DNA from: Acidilobaceae archaeon UBA158
GTDB lineage: Archaea; Thermoproteota; Thermoprotei_A; Sulfolobales; Acidilobaceae
Assembly (NCBI GenBank): GCA_002506595.1
Contig: DAXV01000058.1
Coordinates: 19,263 to 44,626, forward strand
Direction: 5' to 3'
DNA: 25,364 nucleotides
Positions within the stretch are counted from its first letter, which is position 1, and the number at the start of each line of letters is the position of its first letter. Both the position numbers and the translations under genes were made by a program. Below, piece by piece: positions 15,165 through 23,186 of this stretch. The notes below the pieces were generated by a model that had not been told where the DNA came from, ran no database searches, and saw nothing but the letters and a program-made list of their open reading frames with translations.

Positions 15165-16622
15165 ATGGGTTCACCAATAGAATTAGCTAAAGATAAGGAA
15201 CTGAAAGAAATAGTAGAAAATAGAGGAATTGAAGATATATTAGGTAAATCAGTTCCCTATCCAAAAGATATTGAAATAAAAGGAAAAATAACAAGAGATA
15301 TAATAGAGGAGATTTCCAAATCAAAGAAAGAACCTCAATGGATGCTCAATTTAAGATTAAAAGCTTTGGAATTGTTTGAAAAATTACCAATGCCAAATTG
15401 GATACAAGGAGTAGAGAGCATAGATTTAGAGGAATTTTCTCAATACGTTAAGCCAAAAGTAGAGGCTGCAGAAAATTGGGATCAATTACCAGATTGGATG
15501 AGAGATATGTATTCTAGAATTGGACTTCCTGAAACGGAAGCTAAAGTATTATCAGGATTAACAGCAGTATTTGATAGTGAAAACATTATAAGCAGGCTAA
15601 AAGAAGAGCTTAAACAGAAAAAAGTTATATTTATGCCTATGGATGAAGCTGTGCAAAAATATCCTGATTTAGTAAAGGAATATTTTGGAAAACAATTCCC
15701 GATGGCAGATCATAAATTTGCTGCACTTCATTATGCCCTATGGAGTGGAGGGGCATTTGTTTATGTTCCTAAAAACACAAAACTAGTGAACCCCGTTGAG
15801 GCATTTTTCATAATAGGAGGCGAAATGGAAGGCCAGTTCGAACATACATTATTAGTAGCTGATGATAATAGCTCTATTGGAACAAGTTATATACACTTCA
15901 TAGAAGGTTGTGCTGCACCTGTATTAAAAAATTTCAGCTTCCATGATGGTATGGTAGAAATTTATGCAGGTAGAAATTCTCAAGTATATTTTTCGACCTT
16001 GCAAAACTGGAGCAGAAGTATAATTAACTTCAACAATAAAAGAGCAGTAGCAATGGAAAATGCCCATGTAGAATGGGTAGAGGGAAGCATAGGAAGTAAG
16101 ATGACATACACTTATCCAAGCACTATATTAAGAGGCAGAGGTGCTTCCACAAGAAACATATCTATAGGTATTTCAAATGGTCCATATATAAAAGACGTGG
16201 GCTCTAAGGCTATACATGCAGCCCCGGATACGAAGAGCATAATAATATCAAAGAGTATAAGCGCTAATGGAGGAATTGCTGCATATAGAGGTTTAGTTAA
16301 GGTATTAAAAGGAGCAGAGAAAAGCTTTGCTCATGTACAATGTGATAGCTTAATACTTGATGAAAAGAGTTCTGCATATACATTACCAAGAAATGAAGTT
16401 GATGAGCCAACTGCTATTGTTTCGCATGAGGCTACAGTTGGTAGATTAGGAGAAGATCAATTATTCTATATGGCAAGCAGAGGTATTAGAGAAGGCGAGG
16501 CAAAGGCTTTAATAGTAAATGGATTTATAAGAGATGTATTAAAGAGCTTACCATTAGAAACTGTGAGCATCTTAACTAGAGTTATAGGAATGGAATTCAG
16601 CGAACTCGGAAGTGTAGGGTGA
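15165..16622 (+). CDS. sufB: Fe-S cluster scaffold SufB
   Basis: A 485-residue scaffold of the SufBCD complex on which the nascent Fe-S cluster forms. The C-terminal half is the beta-helix core shared with SufD. Cys393 in HVQCDSL and Glu422 in SHEATVGRLGEDQLFY keep the 29-residue spacing of E. coli Cys405 and Glu434, the residues implicated in cluster formation. EDQLFYMASRGI and EAKALIVNGFI (about 430-455) are hallmark SufB/D motifs. The N-terminal 120 residues, with the WMRDMYSRIGLPETE segment, are also typical. The ATG immediately follows the sufC stop. Its TGA overlaps the GTG that could start sufD, indicating coupled translation. Confidence 0.95.
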   Translation: MGSPIELAKDKELKEIVENRGIEDILGKSVPYPKDIEIKGKITRDIIEEISKSKKEPQWMLNLRLKALELFEKLPMPNWIQGVESIDLEEFSQYVKPKVEAAENWDQLPDWMRDMYSRIGLPETEAKVLSGLTAVFDSENIISRLKEELKQKKVIFMPMDEAVQKYPDLVKEYFGKQFPMADHKFAALHYALWSGGAFVYVPKNTKLVNPVEAFFIIGGEMEGQFEHTLLVADDNSSIGTSYIHFIEGCAAPVLKNFSFHDGMVEIYAGRNSQVYFSTLQNWSRSIINFNNKRAVAMENAHVEWVEGSIGSKMTYTYPSTILRGRGASTRNISIGISNGPYIKDVGSKAIHAAPDTKSIIISKSISANGGIAAYRGLVKVLKGAEKSFAHVQCDSLILDEKSSAYTLPRNEVDEPTAIVSHEATVGRLGEDQLFYMASRGIREGEAKALIVNGFIRDVLKSLPLETVSILTRVIGMEFSELGSVG

Positions 16623-16627
16623 TTATA

Positions 16628-17725
16628 TTGAGTTCAATAGCAATAGATATTAATAAATTAAACAAAATTAAATGGCAAGATATAGGGGATTCACCAACAA
16701 CAAAATATTATACAGATTGGAGTGAATTTGAGAAGATATTAAAAAATCAAGGAGAAGTATCATTTAAAATTCCAGAAGGGAAATTTGATTTTATTGCAGG
16801 TAAATGCGGAAATACTAATAAAACATATGAAACGAAACTATTGATACCCGAAGAAAGCAAACTATCAGGTTATCATTTTTATTATTTAAAAGAAATCAAT
16901 GAAATTACATTAGATTCAGGTACATATAAGATAGCATTTTGCAATAGTAAAAGCGAAAGCTGGGTTTCACAACATCTAATAATAAATATAAAGGAAGGAG
17001 CTAATGTCTCTCTAATTCTATACGACCAAAGAGATTCTCCAGGTTCAACTGCAGTTGAAATAAATGCATATAAAAAATCAAAATCAAATATCGCGTTGTT
17101 GTTAAATCCAAATATTATGTATCCAACAGCATATCTAATAAGAAAGGGTTTATACGATTCATCAACTATGAATTCTCTTACATTTTCGACACCAACGTTA
17201 ATGAATAGAATAGAAGAAAAAATAGTACTATTTGAGAATTCCACATTGAAACATAAGTCGTTATCTTTTTCATATAAAAATTCTAGAGTTGATAATATAA
17301 TAGATACAATACAGGTCGGTAAAAGTTCTGATAGTGATGTCTCAGGTTTGGGTTTTGCATTTGATTCCTCTTTATCGTCTGTTAGAGGAACTGCTTTAAT
17401 AACATATGATGCCAGGAAAAGTAGGTCTAATTTTATAGTTGAGGCCTTGATTTTGGGAGATTCAGCAAAAGCATACACGATGCCTATGATGAAAATAGAA
17501 ACTGGTGATGTAATTTCTGCAACGCACAGATCTTCGCAATATAGAGTAAGCGATGATGTCTTATTTTATTTGCAATCTAGAGGATTATCATATGATGAAA
17601 TAATTTCTCTTCTAGTTTATGAAAAAAGTATAGATATGGCAAATCATTTAGAAAATATTAAAGATAATGTTGAACAATTTATTAGAGAAAAATTGGAAAA
17701 AATACTAAATAATATTAAAGCATAA
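16628..17725 (+). CDS. sufD: Fe-S assembly protein SufD (SufB paralogue)
   Basis: The third Suf component, a paralogue of SufB that pairs with it in the SufBC2D complex. It is 365 residues from TTG 16628. The conserved end is degenerate relative to SufB: ATHRSSQYRVSDDVLFYLQSRG (298-319) has His300 where SufB has SHEAT, and no cluster cysteine precedes it. This is the usual SufB/SufD distinction. The N-terminal half is poorly conserved, also normal for SufD. The start is uncertain. TTG 16628 lies 4 nt after GGTGAT (16618-16623), matching the SD rule seen for several neighbours. GTG 16619, which overlaps the sufB stop, adds three residues and is the other choice. It ends the operon; no clear terminator is seen. 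Confidence 0.9.
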   Translation: MSSIAIDINKLNKIKWQDIGDSPTTKYYTDWSEFEKILKNQGEVSFKIPEGKFDFIAGKCGNTNKTYETKLLIPEESKLSGYHFYYLKEINEITLDSGTYKIAFCNSKSESWVSQHLIINIKEGANVSLILYDQRDSPGSTAVEINAYKKSKSNIALLLNPNIMYPTAYLIRKGLYDSSTMNSLTFSTPTLMNRIEEKIVLFENSTLKHKSLSFSYKNSRVDNIIDTIQVGKSSDSDVSGLGFAFDSSLSSVRGTALITYDARKSRSNFIVEALILGDSAKAYTMPMMKIETGDVISATHRSSQYRVSDDVLFYLQSRGLSYDEIISLLVYEKSIDMANHLENIKDNVEQFIREKLEKILNNIKA

Positions 17726-17921
17726 AAATTTTCGGCAAAATTATACAAAACGTAATATTAAAAATAAACTTAAATAAAAATTATGTGTCTTTTGAAGAAT
17801 TTTTAAGTAATTTCAGTTTATTTAATCAAAAGCAAATAATTATAATGAATTAATAATATTATATTCCTTAAATTCATTAAAATAGTGCTAGATATTTTAT
17901 AAAAGAATTCTTAATAATAGA

Positions 17922-17950
17922 CCTTATATATTTTCGAACGTTTTCGAACC
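17922..17950 (-). promoter_or_regulatory. Promoter-like element with tandem TTCGAAC motifs
   Basis: The plus strand shows TTTTCGAAC twice, at 17931-17939 and 17941-17949, a 10-bp period. Each contains the palindrome TTCGAA. On the minus strand the proximal copy flows into CGAAAATATATAAGG, an almost ideal archaeal BRE plus TATA box (about 17922-17936). Transcription would start near 17900 and run leftward into spacer with no convincing gene, so an untranslated or antisense RNA to the sufD end is possible. The tandem motif looks like an upstream regulator site. Confidence 0.4.
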
Positions 17951-18001
17951 ACTATCTATTCAACTATAAATTAAAAAGTTAATATAAAATTCTTAAAATG
18001 A

Positions 18002-18091
18002 TCAGGATTTTAAAAGAGATCTAAATAAGATTGCTCCCGATATTAGTAAAAATACTATAAATATTATATCTAATATACCGATTTTTATCAC
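18002..18091 (-). CDS. KdpF-like 29-residue membrane micro-protein (candidate)
   Basis: A 29-codon frame, too short for most gene callers, 135 bp downstream of kdpC on the same strand. It encodes one hydrophobic helix (ILDIIFIVFLLISGAILF, residues 6-23) ending in basic residues RSLLKS. Its size and topology match KdpF, the 29-residue subunit that stabilises the bacterial Kdp complex. GGTGAT (18087-18092) lies exactly 4 nt before an in-phase ATC codon at 18080-18082, the same spacing as before kdpB and fumC. Alternatively GTG at 18089-18091, inside that SD, starts a 29-residue product; an ATC start gives 26. KdpF normally precedes kdpA, so this position is unusual. Sequence similarity to KdpF cannot be claimed for so short a hydrophobic peptide. 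Confidence 0.45.
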   Translation of the reverse strand: MIKIGILDIIFIVFLLISGAILFRSLLKS

Positions 18092-18226
18092 CTAGCTAAC
18101 CAGTATTGAAAAAGATTTTAAGTATTTATTGCTATTTTCATTTTACTGTTTATATAGAAATTTAAGTCTTTAAATTATTATATAATGATATTTTTGTAAG
18201 TTATTAGTTTCAAAGATAACAGTTTT

Positions 18227-18700
18227 TCATGAATTTATTTTTAAATATTTATCATATATATTAGGATATGTTTTAATCAATATTTCATTTAACTTCATTA
18301 TATTAACAACTTTTTCACCCGGGCTAAATATATATAAATTTTGCTGCTCAATTTCTTTAGAATTTTCATATATTATATTTATCAAAAATTGTTTTGAAAT
18401 TCCTGTCGAATTACTTATCCTATCTACCTGACTTAATGCTTGATTAACAGTTATATATGGATCATATCCTGATATAAAAGAATTGTTATAATTTGGCCAA
18501 AAGAATGCACTATTATTAATTTTTCCTGCAATTAAATAAGATCCAATTATGGTTCCATTAACAATTATTAGACTTCCTTCGGTATTATTCTTAACAATCA
18601 AACCAATCCCATTAAGTACCAAAGGATATACTAATCCTAGTATCAATAATGAAAAGATAAATATCGCTAATGGAATCAATATATATTGTTTAATGTTCAT
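18227..18700 (-). CDS. kdpC: K+-transporting ATPase subunit KdpC
   Basis: A 157-residue subunit of the high-affinity Kdp K+ pump. One membrane anchor near residues 7-30 is followed by an extracytoplasmic domain. The conserved blocks are present: SAFFWPNYNNS, the SGYDPYITVNQALSQVDRIS segment (the family's SGLDPHISPxxAxxQ), and a C-terminal PGEKVVNIMKLNEIL (family VNVLxLNxAL). KdpC assists K+ binding and couples KdpA to KdpB. It is shorter than bacterial KdpC (about 190 residues), mainly in loops. The start ATG shares its A with the kdpB stop (TAATG), so translation is coupled. It is the last full-length kdp gene of the operon. No KdpD/KdpE sensor pair is present, as usual for archaea. Confidence 0.93.
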   Translation of the reverse strand: MNIKQYILIPLAIFIFSLLILGLVYPLVLNGIGLIVKNNTEGSLIIVNGTIIGSYLIAGKINNSAFFWPNYNNSFISGYDPYITVNQALSQVDRISNSTGISKQFLINIIYENSKEIEQQNLYIFSPGEKVVNIMKLNEILIKTYPNIYDKYLKINS

Positions 18701-20817
18701 TACTTAACACCCATTAAAATAGCTAACATAATATCGATTAATTTTATTGCAACAAATGGCAGTAAAGCTCCCCCAATACCATAGATTAAGAAGTTCCTTA
18801 TAAATGTCTTCCTAGGTGCCTCAGGTTTATATTTAACGCCTCTTAAAGCTAATGGAATTAAAGCTGGAATTATTATAGCATTAAATATCATAGTTGCTAA
18901 TATTGCTGTTTCTGGTGTTGTTAGATGTAAAATATTTAAATATGCAATTTTCGGGTCCCCCAGTATTAATATCATAGGCAAAATAGTAAAATATTTTGAA
19001 ATATCATTGGCTATACTGAAAGTTGTTATAGCACCTCTGGTTACTAATAATTGCTTACTGAGTTCTATTATTTTTACAACTCTTGAAGGATTTGAGTCCA
19101 AATCTATCATGTTAGCAGCTTCTTTAGCTGCTCTTGTTCCTGAATTCATAGCAACTCCTACATCTGCTTTAGCTAAAGCAGGAGCATCATTTGTTCCATC
19201 TCCCATTGCTATAACAACATGCCCTTTACTCTGCTCCTCTTGAACCTTATTTAACTTATCTACTGGCTTTGCCTGAGATATAACACTATTTATTCCGGCT
19301 TCGCTAGCGATTACCTTTGCTGTTAATGGATTATCACCAGTAACCATTACTGGTGTTATCCCCATTATTTTTAAATCTGATATAACATTTTTTATTCCAG
19401 GCTTTAATTTATCCTTTAAAACAATTATTCCTATAGCATTTTCGTTAATAACTAGTAACAATGGTGTTTCTCCTTTTTCCCCGACTTCTTTAACTATTTT
19501 ATTTATATCTTCCTTTTTTATATTAGTAACATTGTTAATTAAGGAATCTACTGCACCCTTCAATATTTTTATTTCTTCATTTTTATTTCCATATTTTTCT
19601 ATTATTTCAATGAATTTAAGACATGTTTTACCTTTTTTTATATATTCTAATAATTTAGCAGGGTTAGATATTTCTATGCCAGAATATCTTGTATTTATAT
19701 TAAATTCTATGGGTTTAGACATCATAGCTATATCTATTATTTCACCGGGTATTTTTATTTTCATGCTTTCTATTAAATCAATTATGGATTTACCTTCTCT
19801 AGTATTATCATTAAATGAAGCCAAATAAGATGCAATAGCAACACAATTAATATCAAAATTATCTAGAGGTATAAATTCTGTGGCTGCCCTATTTCCTTCC
19901 GTTATAGTACCAGTTTTATCTAAAAGGATAACATCCGCATCACTAGCTGCTTCAATAGCCTTTCCAGATTTTGCTATAATATTATCCCTAGTTAATCTCG
20001 ATATTCCTGCAATACCAATCGCTGGTAATAATCCCCCAATAGTTGTTGGCATTAATGCTACCAATAATGCAATAATTAGAGCTATATTAACATATGTATA
20101 TCCTAAAGATTTTAAAATATAGTATAGAGTTGCTGTAACAACTATAAATATCAATGATAAGCCTGATAATAAAATATTTAAAGAAATCTCGCTTTGAGAT
20201 TTAGGTCTTTTAGCCTGAGAAACTAATGCAATCATTTTATCAACAAAACTTCTTCCTCTTTCAGCTGTTATTTCTATTTTTAATTCCCCTTCAATAACCT
20301 TAGTACCTCCTATAACATGATCTCCTTTGTTCTTAAAGACAGGCTCAGACTCTCCTGTTATCATTGACTCATCCAAATAAGAAGATCCTTCAATAATAAA
20401 GCCATCCATAGGAACTACTTCTCCTCTTCTAACCAAAACCCTTTCTCCGGGCTTGAGAGTAGTAGATTTTACATCAACATAATGATCATTAACTAGTTTA
20501 TGAGCAATAATTTCTTTTTCAAAAACTTTTAATGAATCGACTCTTGCCTTTGCTTCATATTCTGAAAATGCTTCTGAAAAAGTTGAAAACCATGCCGCAA
20601 AAAACAAAGTTAAGGAAACTGCTATATAGAAGTTTGTTTGATTAGGCGGAATTTGATTTGGTATAATAATCATAAACAAAGTAACAATAAATCCCAAAAT
20701 AACTACAAACATAACAGGGTTATTCTTTGCTAAATATACTGGGTTTAATTTTAATATTGAATCAAAAAATATTTTCTTCAAATTATATTTTTCATGAAAT
20801 CTAATTATTTCTCCCAT
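18700..20817 (-). CDS. kdpB: K+-transporting P-type ATPase subunit KdpB
   Basis: The catalytic subunit of the Kdp pump, 705 residues. Phosphorylation site Asp300 is in DKTGTITEGNR. TGES (154-157) is the dephosphorylation motif, whose Ser157 corresponds to the inhibitory Ser162 site of E. coli. PTTIGGLLPAIG (257-268) lies in M4. GDGTNDAPALAKADVG (539-554) is the hinge. Asp605 and Lys608 in ANDISKYF match the M5 Asp583/Lys586 pair of E. coli. Phe372 and Lys420 (KGA) correspond to nucleotide-binding Phe377 and Lys395, but are 48 instead of 18 residues apart, so the N-domain carries an insertion of about 30 residues. The start ATG follows GGTGAT by 4 nt, overlapping the kdpA stop. Confidence 0.97.
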   Translation of the reverse strand: MGEIIRFHEKYNLKKIFFDSILKLNPVYLAKNNPVMFVVILGFIVTLFMIIIPNQIPPNQTNFYIAVSLTLFFAAWFSTFSEAFSEYEAKARVDSLKVFEKEIIAHKLVNDHYVDVKSTTLKPGERVLVRRGEVVPMDGFIIEGSSYLDESMITGESEPVFKNKGDHVIGGTKVIEGELKIEITAERGRSFVDKMIALVSQAKRPKSQSEISLNILLSGLSLIFIVVTATLYYILKSLGYTYVNIALIIALLVALMPTTIGGLLPAIGIAGISRLTRDNIIAKSGKAIEAASDADVILLDKTGTITEGNRAATEFIPLDNFDINCVAIASYLASFNDNTREGKSIIDLIESMKIKIPGEIIDIAMMSKPIEFNINTRYSGIEISNPAKLLEYIKKGKTCLKFIEIIEKYGNKNEEIKILKGAVDSLINNVTNIKKEDINKIVKEVGEKGETPLLLVINENAIGIIVLKDKLKPGIKNVISDLKIMGITPVMVTGDNPLTAKVIASEAGINSVISQAKPVDKLNKVQEEQSKGHVVIAMGDGTNDAPALAKADVGVAMNSGTRAAKEAANMIDLDSNPSRVVKIIELSKQLLVTRGAITTFSIANDISKYFTILPMILILGDPKIAYLNILHLTTPETAILATMIFNAIIIPALIPLALRGVKYKPEAPRKTFIRNFLIYGIGGALLPFVAIKLIDIMLAILMGVK

Positions 20818-20822
20818 TTAAA

Positions 20823-22430
20823 TCACCATGATAATGGTCCTATTATTACAAATGGAATAAATGTCAGCACAACTAGTAAGAAAATCATAAAAACTAATAT
20901 AGCTAAAAAGAGAAAGCCTTCAGTTGGTAATGGTTCCAACCCCTTCTTTCTATCTTTCATTGAAAATGACTGTGATATAGCAAGCATTAAGCCAATCGGC
21001 AGGTATCTACCAATAAACATTACAATAGCAGTTGATATATTGAAGAAAACTGTATTGCCTATATAACCTAAATAAGAAGATCCATTGTTTGCAGCAGCAG
21101 ATGTAAATTCGTATAAAACTTCTGTATATGTATATGAATTTATTGAACCTAAAACATGATATGCATAACCCATAGTTAAAGCTAATGCTGTTGGTATCAA
21201 AATTATCAGAGGGTGTGTTAAGAAAACTAAAACAGAAAGCCTGACATCTCTAGGATTTATTTTCATACCGATAAATTCAGGCATTTTACCTACCATTAAT
21301 CCTAATATAAATAAAGTTAAAATGATATAGACGAAAAGATACATAAATCCGAGTCCAATTGCTCCTGGGATTGATTGAATAAACATTGAAAATAAAAAAG
21401 CAATTATAGCACTAAACGACATAGCTGTTAATGATGTATCAACAGCACCTGTATTAGTTAACATTGAAACACTATTAAACAGAATTGCAGAATAATTACC
21501 AAAGCGATAACTTATAACACCAACTGGTTTAATAAATTCTGCCATAATAATTATTATGATCATACTTATTAATATTGTCCCTAAAAGAGTATATCCTCTT
21601 TTCTTTCCTAAAATTCTTCCAAATGCAAGAGGTAATGATAGTGGAAATACTAACATAAGAAACATCTCAAAATAATTGCTTAAATTAGACGGATCTTCAA
21701 ATAAATTTGCTGAATTTGATCCAAAAAATCCACCACCATTATTTCCTAGAAGCTTTATGCTTTCTAATGAGGCAATCGGGCCAGAATAAATGATTTGATG
21801 AGTAAAAGAATTAACTGTATAAAATGGATTAAAATTCTGTGGGACTCCCATAAAAATTAACAAAATTGATGATATTATCGATATAGGTAAAATAAGAAAT
21901 ATCAGAGATCTTATAAAATCAACATAAAAGTTTCCTAAGCTATTGCTTTTTCTAATAAAACCCCTTATAAATGCAAAAGATGAGGCTAAACCTGTAGATG
22001 ACCCAATAAACATAGTAGTAATTATAACAAGCATTTGAGATGCTAAAGATAATGTCGTTTCTCCGATATAATGCTGAAGATTTGTATTTGTTATGAATGA
22101 AATAGCTGTATTAAAAGCTAAATCAAAACTAAGCCCTTTATAGCTAGGGCCTATAAAAGATAAATGGTTTTGAAACATTAAAAATATTGTATCAAAAATT
22201 ATAAAGATTATATTTAATGATAATAAAGATAATAAATATTCTTTATAGTTCATTGAATTTTCTTTATTAATTCCAAGAAATTTAAATAAAAAATTTTCGA
22301 TTTTATTTAAGTTATTATACGGCAAATCTTTTTCATATTTTATAAAAGTTGCTATAGGTTTACTTAATAGATATGCAACCAAGATAGAAATAGCCATGAC
22401 TATAACAGTTTGAATCAAATGAATAAGCAT
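20823..22430 (-). CDS. kdpA: K+-transporting ATPase subunit KdpA
   Basis: A 535-residue membrane subunit that binds and conducts K+ through four pore-loop repeats related to K+ channels. The filter segments are visible: TNTNLQHYIGETTLS (115-129), NNGGGFFGSNSANLF (230-244), TNTGAVDTSLTAMS in the third repeat and AANNGSSYLGY in the fourth. About 10 membrane helices are predicted. It is slightly shorter than bacterial KdpA (about 557). ATG 22428-22430 is preceded by GGTGAT with 3 nt spacing, and that SD begins inside the TAG of the 23-codon micro-ORF upstream. It is the first full-length gene of kdpABC. This pump serves K+ uptake at very low external K+, and K+ retention is important for acidophiles with reversed membrane potential. 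Confidence 0.96.
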   Translation of the reverse strand: MLIHLIQTVIVMAISILVAYLLSKPIATFIKYEKDLPYNNLNKIENFLFKFLGINKENSMNYKEYLLSLLSLNIIFIIFDTIFLMFQNHLSFIGPSYKGLSFDLAFNTAISFITNTNLQHYIGETTLSLASQMLVIITTMFIGSSTGLASSFAFIRGFIRKSNSLGNFYVDFIRSLIFLILPISIISSILLIFMGVPQNFNPFYTVNSFTHQIIYSGPIASLESIKLLGNNGGGFFGSNSANLFEDPSNLSNYFEMFLMLVFPLSLPLAFGRILGKKRGYTLLGTILISMIIIIIMAEFIKPVGVISYRFGNYSAILFNSVSMLTNTGAVDTSLTAMSFSAIIAFLFSMFIQSIPGAIGLGFMYLFVYIILTLFILGLMVGKMPEFIGMKINPRDVRLSVLVFLTHPLIILIPTALALTMGYAYHVLGSINSYTYTEVLYEFTSAAANNGSSYLGYIGNTVFFNISTAIVMFIGRYLPIGLMLAISQSFSMKDRKKGLEPLPTEGFLFLAILVFMIFLLVVLTFIPFVIIGPLSW

Positions 22431-22438
22431 AACATCAC

Positions 22439-22510
22439 CTAATCATATTCGATTAAGTTATTTGCATTGTACACTAATTCTTTTTGTTCTTTTTGTTCAT
22501 TTATATTCAT
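22439..22510 (-). CDS. 23-residue leader micro-ORF before kdpA (candidate)
   Basis: An ATG-started 23-codon frame directly upstream of kdpA. The product is hydrophilic and rich in Asn, Glu, Gln and Lys (begins MNINEQKEQKEL) with no membrane segment, so it is not KdpF. Its TAG overlaps the kdpA SD (TAGGTGAT), the close packing expected of a translated, coupled gene. A GAGAG sequence lies about 5 nt before its ATG, and a TATA-like TTTTTTAAACTT is near 22549, placing it on the kdp transcript. It could be a leader peptide controlling kdpA translation or a small protein. Chance occurrence of a frame this short is quite possible. Confidence 0.35.
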   Translation of the reverse strand: MNINEQKEQKELVYNANNLIEYD

Positions 22511-22562
22511 TTTAATCTCTCAAAAAGAAACATGGGATTATAGAAGTTTAAAAAATTTTGGA

Positions 22563-23180
22563 TTAAGCCCATTTATATTGCATTAATTCATCTTTTACTT
22601 TTTCACCGTTTTTTGCAACTTCGTTTAACCTTATTTCATAATAGTTGTTTCCATGGGAATCTATTGTTATAATTAATGGACCAAATTCTTCAACTCTAAA
22701 TACCCACATTGCTTCAGGAATTCCTAATTTATCTAACCAATAAACATCTTTAACTTCCTTAATTCTTTCTGCTGCCAATGCTCCTGCTCCTCCTGTGAAA
22801 ACTGCATAAACAGCGGTGTATTTTTTCATTGCCTCTGCTGTTTTCTTTCCCATTCCTCCTTTTCCAACAACCATTTTTATACCAGTTTTTTCAATAAATT
22901 TATCTTCAACACTTTCCATTCTCATGCTAGTTGTAGGACCGGCAGCAACAATATTCCATTTATTATCTTTCTTAACAGCAACTGGACCACAATGATATAA
23001 AACCAATCCTTTTATATCTATTGGTAATCTTTCTCCTTTTTCTAGTAACTCTAAAGCAGTTTCGTGTGCCTCATCTCTTGCGGTTATCATTATTCCGCTT
23101 ATATAGACTATATCACCTATATTCAATTTCTTAATTATATCGTCAGTTAAAGGGGTTTCTAAATGATATTCATTTACCAT
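22563..23180 (-). CDS. Class I fumarate hydratase, beta subunit
   Basis: A 205-residue C-terminal-type (beta) subunit of the two-subunit, oxygen-sensitive 4Fe-4S fumarase that interconverts fumarate and malate. GPTTSMRMESVEDKFIEKTG (81-100) and the glycine-rich MVVGKGGMGKKT (103-114) are diagnostic. DIVYISGIMITARDEAHE near 22-40 is the usual N-terminal strand. EEFGPLIITIDSHGNNYY (164-181) is the usual C-terminal block. The start ATG follows GAGGTGA, in which the TGA is the alpha-subunit stop; 6 bp separate the genes. L-tartrate dehydratase or mesaconase-type activity is possible in this superfamily, but fumarase is the commonest assignment in archaea. Confidence 0.92.
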   Translation of the reverse strand: MVNEYHLETPLTDDIIKKLNIGDIVYISGIMITARDEAHETALELLEKGERLPIDIKGLVLYHCGPVAVKKDNKWNIVAAGPTTSMRMESVEDKFIEKTGIKMVVGKGGMGKKTAEAMKKYTAVYAVFTGGAGALAAERIKEVKDVYWLDKLGIPEAMWVFRVEEFGPLIITIDSHGNNYYEIRLNEVAKNGEKVKDELMQYKWA

Positions 23181-23186
23181 ATTATT

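Larger units (their letters stand above)
17726..18226. other. AT-rich 501-bp spacer between convergent sufD and kdpC
   Basis: The longest gene-poor stretch in the window. Apart from the minus-strand promoter-like element at 17900-17950 and the micro-ORF at 18002-18091, both described separately, I see no conserved coding frame, tRNA-like fold or GC-rich RNA gene. A very short minus-strand frame near 17866-17809 (18 codons) was not accepted. Confidence 0.6.

Noticed and set aside
16882..17478. 198-codon minus-strand open frame inside sufD
   Set aside because: It is fully antisense to a well-supported gene, has no SD and no recognisable domain; a shadow of AT-rich coding sequence.
17809..17866. 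18-codon minus-strand frame downstream of the TTCGAAC promoter-like element
   Set aside because: Very short, no SD, low-complexity AT-rich content; chance is the simplest explanation.
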